DNA of 64,000 nucleotides from Prostheceraeus crozeri (GCA_907163375.1 CAJQUW010006804.1:1-64000); one strand, 5' to 3'. Counted from the first letter of the stretch, positions 12,148-24,219 are shown. The notes: a model not told the origin generated them from the sequence alone. Numbers and translations: made by a program.

Positions 12148-12200
12148 ATATTTTCCCTGCCTTCACCACCCCATCACGACACTCCCGAGAACGAACCATC

Positions 12201-12216
12201 GGCTCTCTTAAGGGCC
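12201..12216 (+). terminator. Histone-type stem-loop, left arm, after the coiled-coil gene
   Basis: GGCTCTCTTAAGGGCC has a 6-bp stem (one G-U pair) and a 4-base loop. It is followed by ACCT and then GGGGCAAGA. It lies 117 bases after the stop codon, or about 57 after removal of the intron at 12088-12147. The layout matches replication-dependent histone mRNA 3' ends (stem-loop, ACCA, purine-rich downstream element). There is no ATG after this stem-loop, unlike at most other copies. Confidence 0.6.
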
Positions 12217-12341
12217 ACCTAGGGGCAAGACATGATAGAACCTCCACGCGGTTTGCCCTGGGCAGTCTTCGGACTGACGAATACTATCATTAAGTTGAAT
12301 CTGTTATCAGTCAACTTGAACGTTGCGTCGCGTTAGAGGGG

Positions 12342-12349
12342 TATATAAA
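12342..12349 (+). promoter_or_regulatory. TATA box of mini-gene A, left arm
   Basis: TATATAAA lies 32 bases upstream of the ATG at 12381, with a short leader made of CATTT repeats. The other copies have slightly changed versions (GTATGTAAA before 33092; GTATGCAAA on the reverse strand near 25165). Confidence 0.65.
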
Positions 12350-12380
12350 CCACTGCCTCTCATTTCATTTCATTTCAATC

Positions 12381-12649
12381 ATGCAGACGCCGAACAGTCA
12401 AGTCAGCTCTCCTCGCGGACCGCAGTTAAGGCCGCGAAATTTATTTGAGGAATTTGTCAGACTAGAGGAGCAAGACAGAGTCCACAATAATCTTGCTCTC
12501 GGATTGGCAATCCGATGACAGCAACTGTTGTCAATCCAACAGAATGGCGCTACATTCCACTTTTCAGCCACATACCAATTAGCGTGGAAGTCGACACTGC
12601 TACCAAAGAGAGAGTCAAAGACTCTCTCAGCAGAATTGGTAGGCTGTAA
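12381..12649 (+). pseudogene. Mini-gene A, left-arm copy (broken)
   Basis: This is the left-arm copy of the 88-residue gene A found whole at 24862-25128 and 33092-33358. It starts with the same ATG and leader and ends at a homologous stop 29 bases before the next stem-loop. It appears broken. I recognise no function. Confidence 0.7.
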
Positions 12650-12678
12650 GATGACGTTACTCCCGAGAACGAACCACC

Positions 12679-12694
12679 GGCTCTCTTAAGGGCC
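12679..12694 (+). terminator. Histone-type stem-loop after mini-gene A, left arm
   Basis: GGCTCTCTTAAGGGCC is followed by ACCATGGGGCAAGA. It starts 29 bases after the gene A stop. It has the same stem, ACCA flank and CAAGA motif as the other eight copies. Confidence 0.6.
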
Positions 12695-12867
12695 ACCATG
12701 GGGCAAGATTTGATAGAACCTCCTCGCGGTTTGCCCTGGGCAGTCTTCAGACTGGCGAATACTATCATTAAGTTGAATCTGCTATCAGTCAACTTGAACG
12801 TTATGCAGTCGATTGCTATCCCTGAAGCATTCTGATTCGCTGTTGAGCAATTCATTGTTGAAAACCC

Positions 12868-12875
12868 TATATAAG
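12868..12875 (+). promoter_or_regulatory. TATA box of mini-gene B, left arm
   Basis: TATATAAG lies about 48 bases before the ATG at 12916. The identical box is at 33582-33589 before the Polinton copy of gene B. Confidence 0.65.
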
Positions 12876-12915
12876 CCAGAAGATTGTAGCGCTTCTAATT
12901 CAATTTTAAGTCACG

Positions 12916-13190
12916 ATGGAAGCAACATCTGCTAGCACCATTCCCGTCTTCATCGATGAAGACAACGCCATTCCCGACTTCATCATCCTCGACGAGTGAC
13001 ATGAAGAGGATGAGCAGAAGGGGAAGATTAAGAAGATCGTTTGGACGGATGAGGTGTGGACTTCTAATACCACCCGCATCCGAAAGGTGCCAGATGCACC
13101 ACCACGGCTTAGGCGGCACAGGGTTTATCACAACCTAACTGTCATACCTATTGACTATTCAAGCCAATGGTCAACTAGTCGCAGAGAACG
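12916..13190 (+). pseudogene. Mini-gene B, left-arm copy (broken)
   Basis: This is homologous to the gene B reading frame that opens at 33630. The product begins MEATSA and is acidic. It looks broken. The 3' end is uncertain; I place it just before the stem-loop at 13198. Confidence 0.55.
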
Positions 13191-13197
13191 AACCACC

Positions 13198-13213
13198 GGC
13201 CCTCATAAGGGCC
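13198..13213 (+). terminator. Histone-type stem-loop after mini-gene B, left arm
   Basis: GGCCCTCATAAGGGCC has a perfect 6-bp stem, followed by ACCATGGGGCAAGACATG. Relative to the copies at 12201 and 12679, the T-G pair in the stem is C-G here, so pairing is kept, and the loop has changed from CTTA to CATA. Confidence 0.6.
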
Positions 13214-13321
13214 ACCATGGGGCAAGACATGATAGAACCTCCTCGCGGTTTGCCCTGGGCAGTCTTCAGACTGGCGAATACTATCATTAAGTTGAATCTG
13301 CTATCAGTCAACTTGAACGTT

Positions 13322-13662
13322 GCAAATGAAGTTCGGTGTAATACTTCCTTTCGACGGGCGTTCCTGTATAGGGCGGCGGTGAAACCCGTAGCTATGTATA
13401 CCGCAAGGCACATTCGGCAATGGTCAATCTTGTTAAACCTCTGTGCGTCATGTTTGCAAGTGATTGCCTCTGTCTCAACGTAGTATGCATTCGCGCCAGG
13501 GCGACATTTAGCCAACTGTCGAATGTTCCCTTATAAACTTTCCATTGCATACGTTATGAGAACCATGAGTTCTACCTGTCTCTATCAATGAGACGAATTG
13601 ATGAATGGAATGAAATGGGAGGACACTCACGCGCCACACGCAACATAACACACTTCTCTCTT
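13322..13662 (+). promoter_or_regulatory. Region of a possible third unit (C) with TATA-like box
   Basis: About 200 bases without a convincing forward ORF lead to TTATAAA at 13531. An ATG follows in GAGAACCATGAG near 13565, but the frame closes quickly. It may be a spliced leader; nearby, ATGGATCGCAG is followed by GTAAGC near 13732. The matching site in the Polinton copy is where the LTR retrotransposon inserted. The reverse-strand 114-codon ORF across this region is treated as a shadow. Confidence 0.4.
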
Positions 13663-14038
13663 CCGTAGTCTAACAAGCTCTTTACACATGGATCGCAGTC
13701 GATTGCTATCCCTGTATCATGTAAGCTACCTAAATTTTATTTAACACTATTTCACCTACCATCATCGCTCATATGAAATGTTATAAGATTTACAAGTTAG
13801 ACTAAGCGTGCTACTATTTCCAAATGAAAAAGTATACATGGTTAAATCATCCACTTAAGCCCATCCGTAGTCTAACAAGCTCTTTACACATGGATCGCAG
13901 TCGATTGCTATCCCTGTATCAGAAGTGTAAGCTATCTTAATTTTATTTGACACTATTTCATCTACCATCATCACCCATATGAAGTGTCATAAGATTTACA
14001 AGTTAGACTAAGCGTTCTACTATTTGTAAATGAAAGAT
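13663..14038 (+). repeat. Tandem pair of about 200-bp units (left arm)
   Basis: A unit starting CCGTAGTCTAACAAGCTC recurs at 13663 and 13865. Each copy contains ATGGATCGCAGTCGATTGC followed within about 30 bases by GTAAGC, which could be a small coding exon with a donor. The same pair occurs at about 38591-39000 and, reversed, at about 23515-23879. The 20-mer core also occurs after gene A (near 12804). Confidence 0.8.
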
Positions 14039-17000
14039 ATAGTTTCAACAGTTTACAGATTAAAAATAAAGTTTGAACAGTGTGTACGTTAGAAATAAAG
14101 TCCTATCTGTTTGAATGTTAGAAACAAAATAAAGTTTACAAGATAAAAACAAAGTTTCACCACTTTACAAGTTAAAAATAAATTTTCAATAGTGTGTACG
14201 TTAGAAATAAAGTTTTAGCTGTTTGTATATCAAAAACAAAGTTTCAAGAGTTTACAAGTTAAAAAATAAAGTTTCAATGGTGTATACGTTAGAAATAAAG
14301 TTTCACCTGTTTGTATATCAAAAACAAAGTTTCAAGAGTTTACAAGTTAAAAATAAAGTTTCAATAGTGTATGCGTTAGAAATAAAGTTTTAGCTGTTTG
14401 TATATCAAAATAAAGTTTCAAGAGTTTACAAGTTAGAAATAAAGTTTCAATAGTGTATGCGTTAGAAATAAAGGTGTAACTGTTTGTAAAGATAAGATCG
14501 CAAGATTTACTAGTTTACAAGTTAGACTAAGTGTAAATTAAAAATAAAATTATAACTGTTCACGAGTTAAAGCGTTGATGCAACGATGAACAATTAATAA
14601 GCTGAAAAGTTTTAGATTCACTTTAACATTACCATATGTTTACAGATAGAAATGTATCACAGCAAAGCTACTTCATGAGTTAGTTTTCCAGGAGTGTATC
14701 ATCTCAAACTTTTACTCCGACTGTGGAACATTGATTTCCATGATGAAGATTTAAATAGTTAGATTCGATGACGAACAAGATTTACTAGTTTACAAGTTGG
14801 ACACAGCGTTCTACTATTTGTAAATGAAAGATATAATTTCAAAAAATTTACCAGTTAGAAATAAAGTTTCAACAGTCTACAAGTAAAAAATAAAGTTTCA
14901 TTAGTTTACAAGTTAAGAATAAAGTTTCAATAGTGTGTATGTTAAGAATAAAGTTCTATCTGTTTATATGTTAAAAATAAAAATGAAGGTTCACCAGTTT
15001 ACAAGTTAAGAATAAAGTTTTATCTGCTTGTATGTCAGAAATGAAATAAAGTTTCACCAGTTTAAGAGTTAAAAATAAAGTTTCAATAGTTTGCAAGTTA
15101 GAACTAATGTTTCAATAGTGCATATGTTAAGAATAAAGTTTTATCTGTTTGTATGTTAGAAATAGAATGAAGTTTCACCAGTTGGCAAGTTAAGAATAAA
15201 GTTTTATCTGTTTGTATGATAGTAATAAAACAAAGTTTCAACCGTTTACAAGTTAAAAATAAAGTTTCAATAGTTTACAAGTTAAGAATAAAGTTTCAAT
15301 AGTGTGTATGTTAAGAATAAAGTTATATCTGTTTATATGTTAGAAATAGAATGAAGTTTCACCAGTTTACAAGTTAAGAATAAAGTTTTATCTGCTTGTA
15401 TGTCAGAAATGAAATAAAGTTTCACCAGTTTAAGAGTTAAAAATAAAGTTTCAATAGTTTGCAAGTTAGAACTAATGTTTCAATAGTGCATATGTTAAGA
15501 ATAAAGTTTTATCTGTTTGTATGTTAGAAATAGAATGAAGTTTCACCAGTTGGCAAGTTAAGAATAAAGTTTTATCTGTTTGTATGATAGAAATAAAACA
15601 AAGTTTCAACCGTTTACAAGTTAAAAATAAAGTTTCAATAGTTTACAAGTTAAGAATAAAGTTTCAATAGTGTGCATGTTAAGAATAAAGTTCTATCTGT
15701 TTGTATGTTACAAATAAAGTTCTATCTGTTTATATGTTAGAAATAGAATGAAGTTTCACCAGTTTACAAGTTACGAATAAAGTTCTATCTCTTTAAGTTT
15801 GCAAGTTAAGAATAAAGTTCTATCTGTTTCTATGTTAGAAATAAAACAAAGTTTCAACCGTTTACAAGTTAAAAATAAAGTTTTAATAGTTTACAAGTTA
15901 AGAAAAAAGTTTCAATAGTCTGCATGTTCAGAATAAATTTCTATCTGTTTATATGTTAGAACTTAAATGAAGTTTCACCAGTTTACAAGTTAAGAATAAA
16001 GTTCTATCTGTTCATATGTTAGAAATAAAATGAAGTTTCATTTTATTTACAAGTTAAGAATAAAGTTCTATCTGTTTGTATGTTAGAAATAAAATGAAGT
16101 TTCAACCGTTAACAAGTTAAAAATAAAGTTTCAATAGTTTACTGGTTAAAACTAATGTTTCACCAGTTGGCAAGTTAAGAATAAAGTTTATCTGTTTGTA
16201 TGATAGAAATAAAATAAAGTTTCAACCGTTTACAAGTTAATAATAAAGTTTCAATAGTTTACAAGTTAAGAATAAAGTTTCAATAGTGTGCATGTTCAGA
16301 ATAAAGTTCTATCTGTTTATATGTTAGAATTAGAATGAAGTTTCACATGTTTACAAGTTAAGAATAAAGTTCTATCTCTTTGTATGTTAGAAATAAAATG
16401 AAGTTTCATCAGTTTACAAGTTAAGAATAAAGTTTCAATAGTTTGCAAGTTAAAACTAATGTTCCACCAGTTGGAAAGTTAGGAATAAAGTTCTATCTGT
16501 TTATATGTTAGAAAAAAAATGAAGGTTCAATAGTTTACAAGTTAAGAATAAAGTTTTATCTGCTTGTATGTCAGAAATGAAATAAAGTTTCACCAGTTTA
16601 AAAGTTCAAAATAAAGTTTCAATAATGTGTACGTTAGAAACAAAGTTTCAACCGTTTACAAGTTAAAAATAAAGTTTCAATAGTTTACAAGTTAAGAATA
16701 AAGTTTCAATAGTGTGTATGTTAAGAATAAAAGTTTATCTGTTTGTATGTTAGAAATATAATGAAGTTTCACCAGTTGGCAAGTTAAGAATAAAGTTTTA
16801 TCTCTTTGTATGTTAGAAATAAAATGAAGTTTCACCAGTTTACAAGTTAAGAATAAAGTTCTATCTCTTTCAGTTTACAAGTTAAGAATAAAGTTCTATC
16901 TGTTTGTATGTTAGAAATAAAACAAAGTTTCAACCGTTTACAAGTTAAAAATAAAGTTTCAATAGTTTGCAAGTTAAGAATAAAGTTTCAATAGTGTGCA

Positions 17001-18990
17001 TGTTAATAATAAAGTTCTATCTGCTTATATGTTAGAAATAGAATGAAGTTTCACCAGTTTACAAGTTAAGAATAAAGTTCTATCTGTTTATATGTTAGAA
17101 ATAGAATGAAGTTTCTCCAGTTTACAAGTTAAGAATAAAGTTCTATCTGTTTGTATGTTAGAAATAAAATGAAGTTTCAACCGTTAACAAGTTAAAAATA
17201 AAGTTTCAATAGTTTGCAAGTTAAAACTAATGTTTCACCAGTTGGCAAGTTAAGAATAAAGTTTTATCTGTTTGTATGATAGAAATAAAACAAAGTTTCA
17301 ACCGTTTACAAGTTATGAATAAAGTTTCAATAGTTTACAAGTTAAGAATAAAGTTTCAATAGTGTGCATGTTCAGAATAAAGTTCTATCTGTTTATATGT
17401 TAGAAATAGAATGAAGTTTCACCAGTTTACAAGTTAAGAATAAAGTTCTATCTGTTTGTATGTTAGAAATAGAATGAAGTTTCACCAGTTGGCAAGTTAA
17501 GAATAAAGTTCTATCTGTTTGTATGTTAGAAATAAAACAAAGTTTCAACCGTTTACAAGTTCAGATTGAAGTTTCACGAGTTTACAAGTTAAGAATAAAG
17601 TTCTATGTGTTTATATGTTAGAAATAAAATGAAGTTTCATCAGTTTACAAGTTACGAATAAAGTTTTATCTGTTTGTATGTTAGAAAAAAAACAAAATTT
17701 CAACCGTTAACAAGTTAAAAATAAAGTTTCAATAGTTTGCAAGTTAAAACTAATGTTTCACCAGTTGGCAAGTTAAGAATAAAGTTTTATCTGTTTGTAT
17801 GATAGAAACAAAACAAAGTTTCAACCGTTTACAAGTTATGAATAAAGTTTCAATAGTTTACAAGTTAAGAATAAAGTTTCAATAGTGTGCATGTTTAGAA
17901 TAAAGTTCTATCTGTTTATATGTTAGAAATAGAATGAAGTTTCACCAGTTTACAAGTTAAGAATAAAGTTCTATCTGTTTATATGTTAGAAATAAAATGA
18001 CGTTTCATCAGTTTGCAAGTTAAGAATAAAGTTCTATCTGTTTGTATGTTAGAAATAAAACAAAGTTTCACGAATGTGTACGTTAGAAACAAAGTTTCAA
18101 CCGTTTACAAGTTAAAAACAAAGTTTCAATAGTTTACAAGTTAAGAATAAAGTTTCAATAGTGTGTATGTTAAGAATAAAGTTTTATGTGTTTGTATGTT
18201 AGAAATAGAATGAAGTTTCATCAGTTTACAAGTTAAGAATAAAGTTCTATCTGTTTATATGTTAGAAATAAAACAAAGTTTCAACCGTTAACAAGTTAGA
18301 AAAAAAGTTTCAATAGTGTATATGTTAAGAATAAAGTTCTTTCCGTTTATATGTTAGAAATAGAATGAAGTTTCACCAGTTTACAAGTTAAGACTAAAGT
18401 TTTATCTGTTTATATGTTAGAAATATAATGAAGGTTCACCAGTTTACAAGTTAAGAATAAAGTTTTATCTGCTTGTATGTCAGAAATGAAATATAGTTTC
18501 ACCAGTTGAAAAGTTAAAAATAAAGTTTCAATAATGTGTACGTTAGAAATAAAGTTTCAACCGTTACCGTTTACAAGTTAAAAATAAAGTTTCAATAGTG
18601 TGTATGTTAAGAATAAAGTTCTATCTGTTTAGATGTTAGAAATAAAAATGAAAGTTCAATAGTTTACAAGTTAAGAATAAAGTTTTATCTGCTTGTATGT
18701 CAGAAATGAAATATAGTTTCACCAGTTGAAAAGTTAAGAATAAAGTTTCAATAATGTGTACGTTATAAATAAAGTTTCAACCGTTACCGTTTACAAGTTA
18801 AAAATAAAGTTTCAATAGTGTGTATGTTAAGAATAAAGTTCTATCTGTTTATATGTAAGAAATAAAAATGAAGGTTCAATAGTTTACAAGTTAAGAATAA
18901 AGTTTTATCTGCTTGTATGTCAGAAATGAAATAAAGTTTCACCATTTTAAAAGTTCAAAATAAAGTTTCAATAATGTGTACGTTAGAAAC
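14039..18990 (+). repeat. 29-bp minisatellite, left arm (about 4.95 kb)
   Basis: The typical unit is AATAAAGTTTCAATAG plus TTTACAAGTTAAG, with variant units containing CTATCTGTTTGTATGTTAG or TCACCAGTT. Units are diverged and arranged in higher-order blocks. A non-repetitive island lies at about 14565-14775 and is mirrored near 22660-22880. Each unit carries AATAAA on the plus strand. I see no gene in it. Confidence 0.93.
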
Positions 18991-19118
18991 AATGTTTTGC
19001 GTTACAAACAAAGACAAACGCGTTTGTCAAGTTCATTTGATTCTATTATGTCAGTATGACACACATTTGATTTACAAAACATGCTTTGAATACTCATACG
19101 ATGAAGTTCTTACTTTCA
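18991..19118. other. Central spacer of the palindrome with a 16-bp perfect dyad
   Basis: This stretch of about 128 bases is not mirrored between the arms. It contains GACAAACGCGTTTGTC at 19013-19028, a perfect palindrome with CpG at its centre. TGTCAGTATGACA, a second dyad, lies near 19050. It may be the joint where two left ends were fused. An origin-like or hairpin role is conjecture. Confidence 0.75.
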
Positions 19119-22100
19119 TTTATTTCTAATGTACACACTGTTGAAACTTTATTTTTCAACTTGTAATCTGTTGAAACTTTATTTTGTTTCTAACATATAA
19201 ACAGCTAAAACTTTATTGCTAACGTACACACTGTTAAAACTTTATTTTTAACTTGTAAACGGCTGAAACTTTATTTCTAACGCACAAAGCGCTTAAACTT
19301 TATTTCCATCATACACACTATTGAAACATTATTTTTAACTTGTAAACGGTAACGGTTGAAACTTTATTTTTAACGTACACATTATTGAAACTTTGTTTTT
19401 AACTTTTCAACTGGTGAAACTTTATTTCATTTCTGACATACAAGCAGATAAATCTTTATTCTTAACTTGTAAACTGGTGAAGCTTCATTTTATTTCTAAC
19501 ATATAAACAGATAGAACTTTATTCTTAACATACACACTATTGAAACCTTATTTTTAACTTGTAAACGGTGACGGTTGAAACTTTATTTCTAACGTACACA
19601 TTATTGAAACTTTATTTTCAACTTTTCAACTGGTGAAACTTTGTTTCATTTCTGACATACAAGCAGATAAAACTTTATTCTTAACTTGTAAACTATTGAA
19701 CTTTCATTTTTATTTCTAACATCTAAACAGATAGAACTTTATTCTTAACATACACACTATTGAAACTTTATTTTTAACTTGTAAACGGTAACGATTGAAA
19801 CTTTATTTCTAACGTACACATTATTGAAACTTTGTTTTTAACTTTTCAACTGGTGAAACTTTATTTCATTTCTGACATACAAGCAGATAAAACTTTATTC
19901 TTAACTTGTAAACTGGTGAAGCTTCATTTTATTTCTAACATACAAACAGATAAAACTTTATTCTTAACTGGCCAACTGGTGAAACATTAGTTTTAACTTG
20001 CAAACTATTGAAACTTTTTTTTTAACTTGTTAACGGTTGAAACTTTGTTTTATTTCTAACATATAAACAGATAGAACTTTATTCTTAACTTGTAAACTGA
20101 TGAAACTTCATTTTATTTCTAACATATAAACAGATAGAACTTTATTCTTAACTTGTAAACTGGTGAAACTTCATTCTATTTCTAAAATATAAACAGATAC
20201 AACTTTATTCTTAACATGCACACTATTGAAACTTTATTTTTAACTTGTAAACTGTTGAAACTTTGTTTTATTTCTAACATACAAACAGATAGAACTTTAT
20301 TCTTAACTTGTAAACTTAAACAGATAGAACTTTATTCGTAACTTGTAAACTGGTGAAACTTCATTCTATTTCTAACATAAACAAATAGAAATTTATTCTT
20401 AACATGCACACTATTGAAACTTTATTCTTAACTTGTAAACTATTGAAACTTTATTCTTAACTTGTAAACTGATGAAACTTCATTTCATTTCTAACATACA
20501 AACAGATAGAACTTTATTCTTAACTTGTAAACTGGTGAAACTTCATTATATTTCTAACATATAAACAGATAGAACTTTATTCTTAACATATACACTATTG
20601 AAACTTTATTCTTAACTTGTAAACGGTTGAAACTTTGTTTTATTTCTAACATACAAGCAGATAGAACTTTATTCTTAACTTGTAAACTGGTGAAACTTCA
20701 TTATATTTCTAACATATAAACAGATAGAACTTTATTCTTAACATATTTACTATTGAAACTTTATTCTTAACTTGTAAACGGTTGAAACTTTGTTTTATTT
20801 CTAACATACAAACAGATAGAACTTTATTCTTAACTTGTAAACTGATGAAACTTCATTTCATTTCTAACATACAAACAGATAGAACTTTATTCTTAACTTG
20901 TAAACTGGTGAAACTTCATTATATTTCTAACATATAAACAGATAGAACTTTATTCTTAACATATACACTATTGAAACTTTATTCTTAACTTGTAAACGGT
21001 TGAAACTTTGTTTTATTTCTAACATACAAGCAGATAGAACTTTATTCTTAACTCGTAAACTGGTGAAACTTCATTATATTTCTAACATATAAACAGATAG
21101 AACTTTATTCTTAACATATTCACTATTGAAACCTTATTCTTAACTTGTAAACGGTTAAAACTTTGTTTTATTTCTAACATACAAACAGATAGAACTTTAT
21201 TCTTAACATACACACTATTGAAACTTTATTCTTAACTTGTAAACTATTGAAACTTTATTTTTAACTTTTAAGCTGATGAAACTTTATTTCTTTTCTGACA
21301 TACAAGCCGATAGAACTTTATTCTTAACATACACACTATTGAAACTTTATTTTTAACTTGTAAACGGTAACGGTTGAAACTTTATTTCTAACGTACACAT
21401 TATTGAAACTTTATTTTTAACTTTTCAACTGGTGAAACTATATTTCATTTCTGACATACAAGCAGATATAACTTTATTCTTAACTTGTAAACTGGTGAAG
21501 CTTCATTTTATTTCTAACATACAAACAGATAAAACTTTATTCTTAACATACGCACTATTGAAACATTAGTTTTAACTTACAAACTATTGAAACTTTATTT
21601 TTAACTTGTTAAGGGTTGAAATTTTGTTTTATTTCTAACATACAAACAGATAGAACTTTATTCTTAACTTGTAAACTGATGAAACTTCATTTTATTTCTA
21701 ACATATAAACTGATAGAACTCTATTCTTAACTTGTAAACTGGTGAAACTTCATTCCATTTCTAACATATAAACAGATAGAACTTTATTCTTAACATGCAC
21801 ACTATTGAAACTTTATTCTTAACTTGTAAACTATTGAAACTTTATTTTTAACATGTAAACGGTTGAAACTTTGTTTTATTTCTAACATACAAACAGATAG
21901 AACTTTATTCTTAACTTGTAAACTTAAAGAGATAGAACTTTATTCGTAACTTGTAAACCGATGAAACTTCATTGTATTTCTAACATATAAACAGATAGAA
22001 CTTTATTCTTAACTTGTAAACTGGAGAAACTTCATTCTATTTCTAACATATAAACAGATAGAACTTTATTTCTAACATACAAACAGATAGAACTTTATAC

Positions 22101-23510
22101 TTAACTTGTAAACTGGTGAAACTTCATTCTATTTCTAACATATAAACAGATAGAACTTTATTCTTAACATACACACTATTGAAACTTTATTCTTAACTTG
22201 TAAACGGTTGAAACTTTGTTTTATTTCTATCATACAAACAGATAAAACTTTATTCTTAACTTGCCAACTGGTGAAACTTCATTCTATTTCTAACATACAA
22301 ACAGATAAAACTTTATTCTTAACATATGCACTATCGAAACATTAGTTTTAACTTGCAAGCTATTGAAACTTTATTTTTAACTCTTAAACTGGTGAATTTT
22401 TATTTCATTTCTGACATACAAGCAGATAAAACTTTATTCTTAACTTGTAAACTGGTGAACCTTCATTTTTATTTTTAACATATAAACAGATAGAACTTTA
22501 TTCTTAACATACACACTATTGAAACTTTATTCTTAACTTGTAAACTATTGAAACTTTATTTTTAACTTGTAGACTGTTGAAACTTTATTTCTAACTGGTA
22601 AATTTTTTGAAATTATATCTTTCATTTACAAATAGTAGAACGCTGTGTCCAACTTGTAAACTAGTAAATCTTGTTCGTCATCGAATCTAACTATTTAAAT
22701 CTTCATCATGGAAATCAATTTTCCACAGTCGGAGTAAAAGTTTGAGATGATACACTCCTGGAAAACTAACTCATGAAGTAGCTTTGCTGTGATACATTTC
22801 TATCTGTAAACATATGGTAATGTTAAAGTGAATCTAAAACTTTTCAGCTTATTAATTGTTCATCGTTGCATCAACGCTTTAACTCGTGAACAGTTATAAT
22901 TTTATTTTTAATTTACACTTAGTCTAACTTGTAAACTAGTAAATCTTGCGATCTTATTTTTACAAACAGTTACACCTTTATTTCTAACGCATACACTATT
23001 GAAACTTTATTTCTAACTTGTAAACTCTTGAAACTTTATTTTGATATACAAACAGCTAAAACTTTATTTCTAACGCATACACTATTGAAACTTTATTTCT
23101 AACTTGTAAACTCTTGAAACTTTGTTTTTGATATACAAACAGCTAAAACTTTATTTCTAACGTACACACTATTGAAACTTTATTTTTAACTTGTAAACTC
23201 TTGAAACTTTGTTTTTGATATACAAACAGCTAAAACTTTATTTCTAACGTATACACCATTGAAACTTTATTTTTTAACTTGTAAACTCTTGAAACTTTGT
23301 TTTTGATATACAAACAGCTAAAACTTTATTTCTAACGTATACACCATTGAAACTTTATTTTTAACTTGTAAAGTGGTGAAACTTTACTTTTTATCTTGTA
23401 AACTTTATTTTGTTTCTAACATTCAAACAGATAGGACTTTATTTCTAACGTACACACTGTTCAAACTTTATTTTTAATCTGTAAACTGTTGAAACTATAT
23501 CTTTCATTTA
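19119..23510 (-). repeat. 29-bp minisatellite, right arm (about 4.4 kb)
   Basis: This is the reverse-complement counterpart of 14039-18990, with units reading CTTTATTCTTAACTTGTAAAC on this strand. It is shorter than the left arm by some 0.5 kb, as expected for a tandem array that has changed copy number since the inversion. The non-repetitive island near 22660-22880 mirrors 14565-14775. Confidence 0.93.
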
Positions 23511-23514
23511 CAAA

Positions 23515-23879
23515 TAGTAGAACGCTTAGTCTAACTTGTAAATCTTATGACACTTCATATGGGTGATGATGGTAGATGAAATAGTGTCAAATAAAATTAA
23601 GATAGCTTACACTTCTGATACAGGGATAGCAATCGACTGCGATCCATGTGTAAAGAGCTTGTTAGACTACGGATGGGCTTAAGTGGATGATTTAACCATG
23701 TATACTTTTTCATTTGGAAATAGTAGCACGCTTAGTCTAACTTGTAAATCTTATAACATTTCATATGGGCGATGATGGTAGGTGAAATAGTGTTAGATAA
23801 AATTTAGATAGCTTACACTTCTGATACAGGGATAGCAATCGACTGCGATCCATGTGTAAAGAGCTTGTTAGACTACGGA
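23515..23879 (-). repeat. Tandem pair of about 200-bp units (right arm)
   Basis: This is the reverse complement of 13663-14038, with CTTGTTAGACTACGG ending each copy near 23672 and 23879. Confidence 0.8.
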
Positions 23880-24219
23880 AGAGAGAAGTGTGTTATGTTG
23901 CGTGTGGCGCGTGAGTATCCTCCCATTTCATTCCATTCATCAATTCGTCTCATTGATAGAGACAGGTAGAACTCATGGTTCTCATAACGTATGCAATGGA
24001 AAGTTTATAAGGGAACATTCGACAGTTGGCTAAATGTCGCCCTGGCGTGAATGCATACTACGTTGAGACAGAGGCAATCACTTGCAAACATGACGCACAG
24101 AGGTTTAACAAGATTGACCATTGCCGAATGTCCCTTGCGGTATACATAGCTACGGGTTTCACCGCCGCCCTTTACAGGAACGCCCGTCGAAAGGAAGTAT
24201 TACACCGAACTTCATTTGC
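23880..24219 (-). promoter_or_regulatory. Region of possible unit C, right arm
   Basis: This mirrors 13322-13662. The TATA-like box reads GTTTATAAGG on the plus strand near 24003. This intact copy and the left-arm copy both show the uninterrupted sequence at which the LTR retrotransposon inserted in the Polinton copy. Confidence 0.4.

Noticed and set aside
12697-12838. Small ORFs starting at the ATGG right after each stem-loop (peptide MGQD...)
   Set aside because: The start context is excellent (GCCACCATGG), but the ATG is missing after the stem-loop that follows the arm coiled-coil genes, and stem pairing explains conservation better. A regulatory block is more likely, though a micro-peptide is not excluded.
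13171-13515. 114-codon reverse ORF, open in all three module copies (also 24026-24370 and within 33858-34274)
   Set aside because: It runs antisense through the stem-loop block, and the few differences among copies all change amino acids. Its openness is explained by near-identity of the copies.
14039-19000. CRISPR-like array
   Set aside because: Units abut without unique spacers, and the context is eukaryotic. It is a minisatellite.
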